Of a stretch of DNA of 64,000 nucleotides, positions 29,260-38,241 are shown in pieces. Source of the stretch: Kazachstania africana CBS 2517 (taxonomy: Eukaryota > Ascomycota > Saccharomycetes > Saccharomycetales > Saccharomycetaceae); the NCBI RefSeq assembly GCF_000304475.1, contig NC_018940.1:992001-1056000 (forward strand). The letters run 5' to 3'. The notes beneath the pieces were generated by a model, which ran no database searches, was not told the origin of the DNA, and saw nothing but the letters and a program-made list of their open reading frames with translations. Made by a program: the position numbers and the translations under genes. Numbering within the stretch: position 1 is the stretch's first letter; every line of letters starts with the position of its first letter.

Positions 29260-30312
29260 ATGCATGGAGATTACAAACAGGATATAGCAGAGATTTTGAG
29301 GAATAAATCAAGATTGGGAAACTGGGCTGTATGTGGGAGTTATTTTCAGACGTTTATCATAGAAGAAGGGCGCGGTCGTAATAATGAGGAGGTTAAAATA
29401 TTGCTTTGTTTTATGCCATCATCATTCATGTACTTTGAAAAAGTGAGCCCGTTGATTTGTTACATAACTTATGAATCTGTAAAGAAACAGTGTCTTGCAC
29501 AAGGATTCGAAAATACTGATCTAATTTTTGATGAAATGTGCAGGCAGATCAAAGGTAGGAATACAGTAGATTATAAAGTCCGGAAAAACTTGGAATTTAA
29601 GATTGATTTGTCAAATGTTATAAGTGTTACATTTAAATTTCCTTTAATTAAAGCAGATACTGCCAGTCATATTTTAGCTAAATCCTTCACGAGAGAAATT
29701 CTCGAAAGCAACAAAATTTTATGGCATTTAAAAGATGATTTCATTAATTTAGTAAGAGAAAAGGATAGAGTTATCGAATTTATGAAAGGTACTATTAAGG
29801 AATTGGGGGGAGAGACGATAGTGAAAAAATGGGCACCTGTGGGGTCATTTAATTACAGTGCAATTACTGAATTTGATGTGCAGTCACAAACGAGAAAATC
29901 ATTCGAAGAAACCGCCAGTAGTAACAGAGATGACCTCGAAGTTACTCGGAACATGTTACAACTGTTGCAAGATTACAGAGAAGTTCAATTGAGAGTTGCA
30001 AAGACCAAGAACGTTGAAATAACGGGACTAGAACGTCTATCCACTTCAGAATTGTCCTCCTTCGAGGAGGATGAGGGGACATATTCTTCCACAGAAGAAT
30101 CTGCTGCATCCACACCAACCTCTTCACCTTTCGATGAAGTCTCAGATAGTAACGGCAAGAGATCTTTGCCGCCAACAGAAGAAATGTCTCTCACCGAACA
30201 TACAGTTGATGCGATTGATGTGGGGTCCTCCATCAATACAAACGCAACTGCTAGTAACTTAGAATCACCGAGTAAGAAACGTAAATTTGGTAAAATAAAG
30301 ATCGACCAATGA
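29260..30312 (+). CDS. NEJ1: NHEJ factor Nej1 (XLF homologue)
   Basis: Nej1 is the XLF-like partner of Lif1-Dnl4 in end joining. ATG 29260 gives 350 aa (S. cerevisiae 342). The frame opens further upstream but only from a TTG. The globular head (about 20-140) contains LLCFMPSS and the QGF motif in KKQCLAQGF. A conserved GGETIVKKWAPVGSFNY stretch near residues 238-254 matches the corresponding Nej1 segment as I remember it. The C-terminus is Ser/Glu-rich and disordered, ending in the basic PSKKRKFGKIKI motif that in S. cerevisiae is the nuclear localisation and Lif1/DNA-binding tail. RPS28 and RED1 follow, as at the YLR263-265 locus. Confidence 0.9.
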   Translation: MHGDYKQDIAEILRNKSRLGNWAVCGSYFQTFIIEEGRGRNNEEVKILLCFMPSSFMYFEKVSPLICYITYESVKKQCLAQGFENTDLIFDEMCRQIKGRNTVDYKVRKNLEFKIDLSNVISVTFKFPLIKADTASHILAKSFTREILESNKILWHLKDDFINLVREKDRVIEFMKGTIKELGGETIVKKWAPVGSFNYSAITEFDVQSQTRKSFEETASSNRDDLEVTRNMLQLLQDYREVQLRVAKTKNVEITGLERLSTSELSSFEEDEGTYSSTEESAASTPTSSPFDEVSDSNGKRSLPPTEEMSLTEHTVDAIDVGSSINTNATASNLESPSKKRKFGKIKIDQ

Positions 30313-30513
30313 TTCATGCTGTCACCTGGCTGACAAAAAAAAGGACATTAATATTAGTTTATAATTGATTTATCGATTATAATATAACTACTCATACACA
30401 TATTCATATATAAGCTTTCCAAAAATCAATAATTAGGAGAAATGGCAGGTAAATATTGAAGTAATGTTTAATAGAAAAATGAAAGTTTCACAAAACTTAA
30501 TAGGTACTCTAGC

Positions 30514-30717
30514 TTAACGTAAACGACGAGCTTCACGTTCGGATTCCATTAAGACTAAGATGTCGTTTTCTCTAACTGGACCCTTAACATTTCTGACAAT
30601 GGTTCTGGAAGTGTCTTCTAAGAATTCAACACGAACTTGGGTGACACCACCACGAGAACCGGTTCTACCTAAAACTTTGATGACCTTGGCTAAAGTAACT
30701 GGGGTTTTGGAATCCAT
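30514..30717 (-). CDS. RPS28: 40S ribosomal protein eS28
   Basis: This 67-aa ribosomal protein of the 40S subunit head is nearly identical to yeast Rps28, with [19 protein letters not shown] and the [13 protein letters not shown] motif. There is no intron, as in S. cerevisiae. S. cerevisiae has RPS28A and RPS28B; the NEJ1-RPS28-RED1 order corresponds to RPS28B (YLR264W). In S. cerevisiae the RPS28B mRNA is autoregulated through a 3'UTR hairpin with Edc3. The sequence downstream here is AT-rich, and I could not confirm an equivalent hairpin. Confidence 0.97.
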
Positions 30718-31027
30718 TTTGCTATGCTATCCTTGAGATCTAAGAGCCAAGTAATAAACAAAAATTAAGTAATAAATACAAAGGAAATAATACTAGATAA
30801 AATACATATTATTGAAGATGCTTCAACACTCAAAATTTTTTTTCACGATGAAAAAAAAAAATTTCGATTATTTTTTTTTAATTTTTGTGCGTGGTCATTT
30901 TACACGGGTAGTGCTAAGATTTCTTTTTTTTTTTTTTTTTTTTTTTGTAAATTTATTCCAAAAAATGGAGGAGGGTAATTTAGAGAACGGCGCATTGGAT
31001 CCTCTGACCCTTTGGCACCTTTTAACA
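30718..31027. other. RPS28 promoter / RED1 3' region
   Basis: This spacer is dominated by homopolymer tracts: A10-11 and T-runs near 30838-30885 and 23 Ts at about 30924-30946. Such T tracts are typical of ribosomal-protein promoters. A canonical Rap1 site is not evident; GCGTGGTCATTTTACACGGGT near 30890-30910 is the only GC-containing stretch. No gene is seen. Confidence 0.5.
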
Positions 31028-33208
31028 TCATATATTATGGCTCTCAGCAAAGTGCTTCTCGTTGATGAGTTTTATTATTTGATCCTGCGGTAGATTCAAC
31101 ATTGTCTTGATTTCAGAAACGAAGGATATGATTTCCTCAGTGTCGTTTTTGAAGTCCTGTTGCAACTTATTGATAAGTAGCTCGTATTTTGAAGATAATT
31201 CTTTCAAGATCTTATTATTGAGCTCGTTATTAATCAAATCTATCTTGTCAATCAAGTCATTAGAAAAAGTAGCAATTGAGTTGAAAATTTGTTTCTGTAA
31301 GCTCTCTGTTAGTATTGATTCCACACTTTTGTTAAGAAACGAAGAGGACGACGCATTGAGTATTGTGGTAGAATCATTGATATTATTCTGTAGCTTTAAA
31401 GGTTGGTTGTTTTGTGCTTTAACAACTGATGTCTTGATAATATTATCTAAAGATTGGTCTGGTTTTAGCATATGTGCTTTTTCATAATACGCAGCGGGCT
31501 CCTGTTCAAAGGTCGGTTTATCGGCGGCTAGCTTCTTCTTAGTTATGCACTTTTTCTTCGGTGTCGATGTCACATTTTTTTCAAGATTTTCCCTTTTATG
31601 GAAACCTCTTGTTCGACTGGAGGGAGTATCTTTATTTTCTACAATAGGTTGAACTTTCTCCAGTTCGTTTTCCCCAGGGTCTGCATCCTTCGGTTCCTGA
31701 GTAGGAATCTCTACAACTGGTTTGAAGATTTTCAACGTTCTTTGGGTTACAGAATTTTTCTTCGAAGTTTGATCTCCAGTTAATTTTGGCTTCTTTAAGG
31801 GTTTTTTGTTTGTCTGCCCAAAAATCGTATTCAAAAGGCAAATATCTTTCTCTCCAATTGATTTGGACGTTGCTGTTATATTTTTCGTTTTAGGTTTATG
31901 AACGCATTTAGTAATCATTAAAGAAGGTTGTCTGTCATCAAATTCTCTTCTAATATTCTTATCTTTTCCAGTAGCAGCAGCGGTATTAGTAGTAGTAGCA
32001 GTAATGGTGGTCGTAGTAGTGGCGGCAGCAGCAGCAGGAAGTGACTGTTTCACAGTTGGGTTGTTCGTAGCACAGGGTTTAGATGATGCGAAATCCCATT
32101 CTCCTGATTGTTCCGGTGTCTGTAGTTGGGTAGCGTCATTAGTTTGGTCAGAAGGGACAGCAGCATTCTCGTCGTCATCATAATCTGCAGTGTAATTGAG
32201 TCTTAGATAGGTTTTCGATTTACTTATCTTAGGCAAATTTGTCATATAGTAAAAAAAATTATCAGCTGTCTGAATATCACTGAATCGGAATTGTAGCCAT
32301 TTGATTCTTTTAGGGTCAGCGTTAAAATTACTCTTTTTTCCAATTGTAATGATATCCATTCCTAGACCCTTCTCTTTATTGAACAAAGTAAGATTATTTT
32401 TGAGATCTTTCACTACTTCAAAGGAATTTTTAGAGACAACAAGGCATATATTATTGCATCCCCAAATGTAGATTTTATTATGGATACTCTGAATCAAACA
32501 GAAGGGCGACGTGCTGGAAAGTGTATGTAGCAATTCTATAGAATTATAATTCTCAATTTGATCTGTTGTTCCATAATTTATTTCCTTTAGTTTATAAACA
32601 TTTGTGAGGGACTTTGAAAAATTGGAAAGTATGATATTGACCAAATTGTTTGTCAAATTATGGTTGTTTTTCAAGGGTAGAAAGAATGTTAATTTCAATT
32701 CGATAAGATCAGTCTTGGTGGAACACAAATAGATTAATTTCAGTAGTAAAACTAATTGTTGAAAATTAGATATTTCCTCAAATATTTCGTCATTTTCCTT
32801 GTATAGTTCCTTTACCGTTGCAATAATTTGTGATTTCAGCTTCTGACAAATTTTTACTGCCTCTATAAAAAAGAGAACAAGTTTCCATTCATCTTGTTCT
32901 CCTGAAAGTGTGGCCCTGTTTAATAAACTTTTTAGAATGATATGATCCGTTTGTGACTCTACTTTAAAAGTTGGCTCACATTTCACGTTGATAAATTTGG
33001 CCCAAAGCGCATTTCTTCTGGCATCCTCATAACGAGTATCAAATAATAATTCAATGCATTTTTGAAAAACTTCTATGCTGGAAATCTTAAAGGAGAGTGC
33101 CTTGTTTGCCCAAAACAGATTTAGTAGCTCTTCAAATTTCTCGAAGTTTTCAGGCTGCTTCTTATTTGAAAAGAACAGTTGTTCAACCAACTGTTCACCT
33201 CTGTCCAT
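31028..33208 (-). CDS. RED1: Meiotic chromosome axis protein Red1
   Basis: Red1 builds the meiotic chromosome axis with Hop1 and Rec8 cohesin and promotes interhomologue recombination. I assign it from position (RPS28B-RED1 order), length (726 aa against 827) and layout. There is an N-terminal ordered ARM/PH-like region (about 1-340), a long disordered middle with Thr/Ala repeats and Lys-rich blocks (340-610), and a C-terminal coiled coil (about 625-715) of Leu/Ile/Asn heptads, which in Red1 drives filament formation. ATG 33208 is the first ATG; the frame runs 35 codons further upstream from a TTG only. A URS1-like element lies about 176 bp upstream, consistent with meiotic control. Confidence 0.82.
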   Translation of the reverse strand: MDRGEQLVEQLFFSNKKQPENFEKFEELLNLFWANKALSFKISSIEVFQKCIELLFDTRYEDARRNALWAKFINVKCEPTFKVESQTDHIILKSLLNRATLSGEQDEWKLVLFFIEAVKICQKLKSQIIATVKELYKENDEIFEEISNFQQLVLLLKLIYLCSTKTDLIELKLTFFLPLKNNHNLTNNLVNIILSNFSKSLTNVYKLKEINYGTTDQIENYNSIELLHTLSSTSPFCLIQSIHNKIYIWGCNNICLVVSKNSFEVVKDLKNNLTLFNKEKGLGMDIITIGKKSNFNADPKRIKWLQFRFSDIQTADNFFYYMTNLPKISKSKTYLRLNYTADYDDDENAAVPSDQTNDATQLQTPEQSGEWDFASSKPCATNNPTVKQSLPAAAAATTTTTITATTTNTAAATGKDKNIRREFDDRQPSLMITKCVHKPKTKNITATSKSIGEKDICLLNTIFGQTNKKPLKKPKLTGDQTSKKNSVTQRTLKIFKPVVEIPTQEPKDADPGENELEKVQPIVENKDTPSSRTRGFHKRENLEKNVTSTPKKKCITKKKLAADKPTFEQEPAAYYEKAHMLKPDQSLDNIIKTSVVKAQNNQPLKLQNNINDSTTILNASSSSFLNKSVESILTESLQKQIFNSIATFSNDLIDKIDLINNELNNKILKELSSKYELLINKLQQDFKNDTEEIISFVSEIKTMLNLPQDQIIKLINEKHFAESHNI

Positions 33209-33383
33209 TATACAAGATTTATGAATCTTCCCGTCCGCAGCTATATCCTTGTTTGCCCAATATAAAGTATCCTTCAACGGTTTAAATATATAGAAGGGGC
33301 CCCTGTAAGTCAATTTATTTTGCTTTATATATTTATGACTGTCATCAACCTTTTTTTGCCCTGCCAGATGACAGAAAAGTATT

Positions 33384-33393
33384 TAGCCGCCCA
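33384..33393 (+). promoter_or_regulatory. URS1-like Ume6 site, RED1 promoter
   Basis: TAGCCGCCCA differs from the URS1 consensus TAGCCGCCGA at one position. Ume6 bound to URS1 represses early meiotic genes by recruiting Sin3-Rpd3. Located about 176 bp upstream of the RED1 ATG. Confidence 0.6.
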
Positions 33394-33402
33394 AGTTTTT
33401 CG

Positions 33403-33409
33403 TTACCCG
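33403..33409 (-). promoter_or_regulatory. Reb1 site TTACCCG
   Basis: This exact Reb1 core (reverse complement CGGGTAA) lies 10 bp from the URS1-like element in the divergent RED1/CSI2-like promoter. Confidence 0.5.
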
Positions 33410-33548
33410 CCTCTATTCCCAACACAAATTTCCTACATTTGCTATGCATTTCTTTTTCTGGAAACACACTTCCTGATCAGGTAAAGAAGGTCATATTCTC
33501 GATGCTCCGATGACTGAAATAGGAAAATTACCGTTTGGCATGACAAAA

Positions 33549-33642
33549 CACGAAATTTCTCCAGACGCGAGAAATTGAAAAAGCTGTCTCACCACACAAA
33601 TTTATATACTGGATGCATATAAATTACACGAAAATTTCGTGT
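33549..33642. promoter_or_regulatory. SCB cluster including a back-to-back palindrome
   Basis: CACGAAA at 33549-33555 and, at 33626-33642, ACACGAAA and TTTCGTGT as a perfect inverted repeat around a single A give three exact Swi4/SBF boxes. ACGCGA, an MCB-like variant, is at 33565-33570. They lie 240-335 bp upstream of the CSI2-like gene. Confidence 0.65.
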
Positions 33643-33882
33643 CTGGTGAAGAGGTCGAGTGAGTCCCATCCAGGAATAGTATTATCAATCTGAACGAGAT
33701 AGATATGGGTCCATCGAGGAGTAGCAACGATGCGTTAGTATATATATTATCAGAGCATGCGTGGTGTTAGTAAGGAATTATGTTTCGAGTCGTTACATAT
33801 CGTTGTTTGTCCATAAGTTCAAGTTTCCTCCTGATAAAAGAATCAAGTTCTCCAACTTCAGCACTATCATCATATTATAGCT

Positions 33883-34815
33883 ATGAAACTTACAAGAATA
33901 CATGTTAGTTACTTCATATGCCTATTTCTTTTCAAAATGGTTGCTTCAACCACTACTACGGCAGTGACTACTGGTAATTTACCTCAACTGACAACCGATA
34001 CATCAACAAGTTCTACGGCAGCTACTATTACGTCGACCAATTCTACAACAACAACTAATTCTACAGCGCTACCAGCTCTGGTCTTGTCGAGTGCCTATAC
34101 AAATTCCACATCTTATGGCAACATTACTACTACATTCTTATCCTCCTCGACATTTTCATCCATTAATATTACTACACCGATCTCCATCCCAAACACAACA
34201 AATAATCCACATATCTATCATACAAACTATGTCGATGGTACTGTTTTCATAATATGTGGCGCCGCAATTGGTGGTACAATCGGCACGTTAGTGCTCTTAT
34301 GGGTTATACTATCAATTAAAGCATGGAGTACAGCTCGTGATGAGAAAGTTAGAGACCTTGAATCTAAGTATCAAAATGTATCATACTTCGGGAACAATTC
34401 AGACGTATCATACTTTGATTCGTCAAGTGATGACGATGTATCTGAAAAATACTTAAAGGACACGAGGCATAGTATCTACTCCTCCAACCTTTTGAATGAC
34501 ACCATGGATGATAGGGTCTCGATGTTTATTTCGCCCATGGAAAGGTTAGCAAACCACCATGATGGCGGTGTGGCCTCAGTCTTCCCGTCATCTAATGAAC
34601 ACTTGCCGACCGCGGACGACAGAATATCGATGTTTATTTCACCCACCGAGCATTTAGCTCTCAATAGACGTAATAGCAACAGCACATTAAACTTACTGGA
34701 TAATCCATTCTATGATAGCGCAGTTTATTTACCAACTTCAAATAACGATGCTAATGGAAGAAAATTCAGGCCACCGAGCTGTCATTTAGACGATTTATTA
34801 GATAACAAGGAGTGA
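33883..34815 (+). CDS. CSI2: CSI2/PRM5-family single-pass membrane protein
   Basis: This 310-aa type I membrane protein has a signal peptide (about 1-21), a Ser/Thr-rich ectodomain with many N-glycosylation sequons (22-115), one membrane segment (119-145), and a cytosolic tail. The Gly-rich transmembrane sequence (VFIICGAAIGGTIGTLVLLW) and the end RPPSCHLDDLLD are typical of the Prm5/Ynl058c/Csi2 family. The CSI2-COQ10-MDM12 order is that of YOL007-009, so CSI2 is favoured. S. cerevisiae Csi2 localises near the bud neck; its function is unclear. The tail repeats DDRVSMFISPMERLA (209-223) as DDRISMFISPTEHLA (245-259). SCBs upstream suggest G1/S expression. Confidence 0.8.
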   Translation: MKLTRIHVSYFICLFLFKMVASTTTTAVTTGNLPQLTTDTSTSSTAATITSTNSTTTTNSTALPALVLSSAYTNSTSYGNITTTFLSSSTFSSINITTPISIPNTTNNPHIYHTNYVDGTVFIICGAAIGGTIGTLVLLWVILSIKAWSTARDEKVRDLESKYQNVSYFGNNSDVSYFDSSSDDDVSEKYLKDTRHSIYSSNLLNDTMDDRVSMFISPMERLANHHDGGVASVFPSSNEHLPTADDRISMFISPTEHLALNRRNSNSTLNLLDNPFYDSAVYLPTSNNDANGRKFRPPSCHLDDLLDNKE

Positions 34816-34871
34816 TACATCATTATTAATATTTGTTATTGATTGCATATTTACAGAAGCATATATAGAAG

Positions 34872-35432
34872 TTAATTTGAATTCCCCAAAATTTTTCGTT
34901 CCAGTATTCTCTTTTCAAAGGAATCCATCACAGTGTTCATTACTTTCTTTGCAAATAACCCCGCAACGCTATTATATAAAGCAGAATTGAACTTGAATAA
35001 CAAAATCAATTCAATTTGTATCGACTCTTTTACTCTTGGATGTTGAACAATTGTCCATTTAGAATACAATTTTTGAAAAATATTGTATGAGATAGAATTG
35101 GCTTCTACTATATATTTTTGCTCATTGGCCTTATCACATTCTATTTCACAGTTGAATACCTCATCGTACTGCTTAAAGCCCACTCTTAGTCCAGCTAGAG
35201 TAGGCATATTATTATGAGGGCTTCTTTTTCCAATAAAAGAATCAAGACAATATGGTATGTACTCCTTGTATCTATCAATCTGAGAAATCACCTTATATGC
35301 GTTCAACGGTTTTACATCCTTGATGGTTCGTACTAACCTATACCTATGTACATGAGTAATGGCTTGACTATGTGCATAAGACGGTGGAGATGTCCAAAGT
35401 AATCTTTTATAAAGAAGGCTAGGGGAACTCAT
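34872..35432 (-). CDS. COQ10: Coenzyme Q-binding START-domain protein Coq10
   Basis: Coq10 is a mitochondrial START/polyketide-cyclase fold protein that binds coenzyme Q and is needed for its efficient synthesis and respiratory use. The 186-aa product has a short N-terminal region rich in Arg, Ser and Tyr without acidic residues (about 1-30), fitting a matrix targeting sequence, then the START domain through residue 175. LNAYKVISQIDRYKEYIPYC contains the family's conserved YxxFxPxC-like element. It is divergent from MDM12, with 111 bp between start codons. Confidence 0.92.
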   Translation of the reverse strand: MSSPSLLYKRLLWTSPPSYAHSQAITHVHRYRLVRTIKDVKPLNAYKVISQIDRYKEYIPYCLDSFIGKRSPHNNMPTLAGLRVGFKQYDEVFNCEIECDKANEQKYIVEANSISYNIFQKLYSKWTIVQHPRVKESIQIELILLFKFNSALYNSVAGLFAKKVMNTVMDSFEKRILERKILGNSN

Positions 35433-35543
35433 TTGCCGTATCCTTTTCCTAAGACTTCGAGAGCTTACATATATTTTCAGGAATCGATTAATTGAAAAAA
35501 ATATATATGCAGTAACAATAACAATACAATAAGTATAAACAGG

Positions 35544-36350
35544 ATGTCTCTTGAGATAAATTGGCGGGAATTAATTAAAGATGATCAGTTGAATGAGAGT
35601 CTAAAGGTTAAATTGAACCAATTCTTCAAAAAATCATTAAATCTGCCCAATTATCTAGAAAATTTTGAAATCTTAAACTTAAAATTGAATAGTGAAAACT
35701 CGCCTTCAATAATAATCAAAGACATCACAAATCCATTACCAGAATTCTACGAGGAAGATAAGAGTTGTGAAAATTCAAATGATATCCAACTTTTACTCGA
35801 CTGTAAATACGAAACTGATCTATATCTCGAATTTGAAACCAATTTAAAATTAAATTATCCAGTGGATAAGTTTATGCGATTACCCATCAAATTTAGGGTC
35901 ACTTTCCTGGCATTGCATATACTATGCTTATTATGTGTGTTTGAGAATGGTAAGAAAGTCACTTTCAGCATACTTTGTGATATTGACGATAATGAAACTA
36001 CAGAGAAGCCTACTCATCCAATAAGTAGGAATATAGTGGGTTCCCCTTTTGAGAGGCTCAGTATAATCAAAAATCTCAGCATTGAAACAGAAATTGGAGA
36101 AGGGGAAGAAGTTGAGGATTCAGGTAATAGGGGACTCAACACTAACAGTAATAATGACAATGCAGCGTTAAGAAGTGTTGACAAACTGGAAGAGTGGCTC
36201 CTCGATAAATTTAAGAGTTTCTTGAGAACAGAAGTTGGATGGCCTAGTTGGATAACATTCGACCTCAATGAAAATGGCAGTGACATCGAGACTGATGATA
36301 CTGCTGATGATGATGATTATATAGACATTGATAGCGAGACGTCTTCTTAA
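35544..36350 (+). CDS. MDM12: ERMES subunit Mdm12
   Basis: Mdm12 is the soluble SMP-domain lipid-transfer subunit of the ER-mitochondria encounter structure, bridging Mmm1 and Mdm34. The 268-aa protein (S. cerevisiae 271) is one SMP domain throughout: an N-terminal SLEINWREL beta strand used in dimerisation, LNYPVDKFMRLPIKF in the middle, and the C-terminal FLRTEVGWPSWITFDLNE motif. It has acidic inserts at about 195-215 and at the end. No signal peptide or membrane segment is present, as expected. Confidence 0.95.
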   Translation: MSLEINWRELIKDDQLNESLKVKLNQFFKKSLNLPNYLENFEILNLKLNSENSPSIIIKDITNPLPEFYEEDKSCENSNDIQLLLDCKYETDLYLEFETNLKLNYPVDKFMRLPIKFRVTFLALHILCLLCVFENGKKVTFSILCDIDDNETTEKPTHPISRNIVGSPFERLSIIKNLSIETEIGEGEEVEDSGNRGLNTNSNNDNAALRSVDKLEEWLLDKFKSFLRTEVGWPSWITFDLNENGSDIETDDTADDDDYIDIDSETSS

Positions 36351-36469
36351 CCCGGAGCACACGCTTTTTATGAAGAAAGAAAATTACAGGGCCACATTTA
36401 TAAGTTTGACATCTGATATATACAGGATATTTATAGGATAGATATACCAAATTGCATACATATTGACTA

Positions 36470-38137
36470 ATGAATATATTTGTTAACGACGCTGATCCCT
36501 GGGCAGATACTTCTCCAAGCCCTAATAGGCAAAGCAAGAACAGCACAAACAACACCGTCAATGAAGAGACTGATACCAATGGATGGGCTGGTAGCAATAA
36601 CCCACATACAGATCCAAATCCTAATATTGGACCAGCAAATCTGAGCAGTACGTTTAATAATCTTTCCCTTACGGCAAATTTATCTGCTACTACAAATTTA
36701 TTTGGAAACAGTACAGACAATATTCTAGAGGAAAGTGTCTGGTTAGATGAAGGGGATAAAACGGGTGCAACTTTACAAAAGAATGATAATAACAATGGCA
36801 TGATTCCAAACATACCTTCAGATACCGCTGATCCAAGTACAACTAAGACTGAATACAATACTTGGATTAAGAATATAAGAGAGTCATATAAGCCCCTAAG
36901 CCCCGACATTATAACTATTGAAGAAATCCCTGAAAGGGAAGGTCTTCTGTTCAAGCATATTAACTACAATGTCAGTTTACTTACAAAATTACCAAATGTT
37001 GAATCTCCAAAGGATGGTGCAGTTATTAGAAGATATTCAGATTTTGTATGGCTACAAGAAATCTTGATCAAGAGATATCCATTTAGGATGATTCCGGAGT
37101 TGCCACCAAAAAAGATAGGTACATCTTCAACAAATCTTGATCCTATTTTCTTACAGAAAAGACTTAATGGTTTAACCAGATTCATCAACTTAATTATGAA
37201 ACATCCTGTTTTGCAGCAAGATGATTTGGTTTTAACTTTTCTAACCGTACCAACAGACATTTCTCAATGGAGGAAACAATTGAAGAGGAATATTGGTAAC
37301 ACTTTTAGTGTTGGTAGCTCTTCAAATAGCAGCACTAGTTTAGATGGAAATTCTTTGTTAGACACTACTGATGAATTTACGGACAAAAAAATATCTTCGT
37401 ACTTTATTAAGAGCGTTTGGAGTCCTGAAATTTCAACTAACTGGAATAAGTTTGTCAATTCGATTGACGATATTATATTAACATGGAATAAAATAGCAAT
37501 GGTGGTACAAAAGCATGAAATTAGCCTTAAAAGACAGAAAATTAATAATAATCAAATATTATCTTCATTGCTCTCGGATTTTGTGAAAACAACTACTATT
37601 ATGTATCCAGAGTCACAAAATTCCGAAACCATACCTTTAATAAATGATAATTTGAAAATGATAAATACCTCATTATCAGAAATTAATAAAATTAACGAAA
37701 GTCACATTGAAAAGGCAGATACTGATATAATTCCGAGATTCAAGGTTTTTATAGATATATTAGTATCATTAAGAAATTTATTTGAAAGGTATAAGATAAT
37801 GGCTACTAACAATATTCCACAGTTAAGAAGGCATATCCAACTAAACTTCGAAAAGCTGAAATCTATGAAGGGTAAGCCGGATATATCTGGCGCAGAATAT
37901 GATAAACTGAAATATATGATTGAAAAGGACAAGAGACACTTAGTCCAGCAATTGAACAAATCTTGGTTAATCAGAGAATGTATATTTTTTGAGTTCACAA
38001 TTTTCCAAGAGTCTCAATATTTGATTTCAGTTGCATTTAAGAATTGGGTTACTTCAACTTCACATTTTATTGACTTTAATATGAACGAATGGGAAAAACT
38101 TAATAATATGATAAGTGATATACCAACATCTTGCTAA
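36470..38137 (+). CDS. MVP1: Sorting nexin Mvp1 (PX-BAR)
   Basis: Mvp1 is a PX-BAR sorting nexin related to SNX8 that acts with Vps1 in retromer-independent endosome recycling. The 555-aa protein (S. cerevisiae 511) has a disordered Asn/Ser/Asp-rich N-terminus (1-145), a PX domain (about 150-265) with RRYSDFVWL and the PI3P-pocket PPKKIG stretch, and a helical BAR-like region (about 310-550). In S. cerevisiae MVP1 lies on chromosome XIII (YMR004W) close to CDC5, not beside MDM12. Finding it between MDM12 and RCL1 supports the idea that this locus combines both sister regions of the ancestral order. Confidence 0.93.
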   Translation: MNIFVNDADPWADTSPSPNRQSKNSTNNTVNEETDTNGWAGSNNPHTDPNPNIGPANLSSTFNNLSLTANLSATTNLFGNSTDNILEESVWLDEGDKTGATLQKNDNNNGMIPNIPSDTADPSTTKTEYNTWIKNIRESYKPLSPDIITIEEIPEREGLLFKHINYNVSLLTKLPNVESPKDGAVIRRYSDFVWLQEILIKRYPFRMIPELPPKKIGTSSTNLDPIFLQKRLNGLTRFINLIMKHPVLQQDDLVLTFLTVPTDISQWRKQLKRNIGNTFSVGSSSNSSTSLDGNSLLDTTDEFTDKKISSYFIKSVWSPEISTNWNKFVNSIDDIILTWNKIAMVVQKHEISLKRQKINNNQILSSLLSDFVKTTTIMYPESQNSETIPLINDNLKMINTSLSEINKINESHIEKADTDIIPRFKVFIDILVSLRNLFERYKIMATNNIPQLRRHIQLNFEKLKSMKGKPDISGAEYDKLKYMIEKDKRHLVQQLNKSWLIRECIFFEFTIFQESQYLISVAFKNWVTSTSHFIDFNMNEWEKLNNMISDIPTSC

Positions 38138-38241
38138 CGTTTGATATATCTATGTATGTATGTATATTTTTGAAGACGACAAGTTCCAAATGTGAAAAGT
38201 TCTATTATTAGATTTTACTATTATATACAAAACACATGTGA

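Larger units (their letters stand above)
33209..33882. other. Divergent promoter region, RED1 / CSI2-like gene
   Basis: This 674-bp spacer is dense in motifs: a URS1-like element (33384-33393), a Reb1 site TTACCCG (33403-33409), an SCB CACGAAA (33549-33555), ACGCGA (33565-33570), and paired SCBs (33626-33642). The Reb1 site may insulate the meiotic (RED1) side from the G1/S-like (CSI2) side. No gene is seen. Confidence 0.6.
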
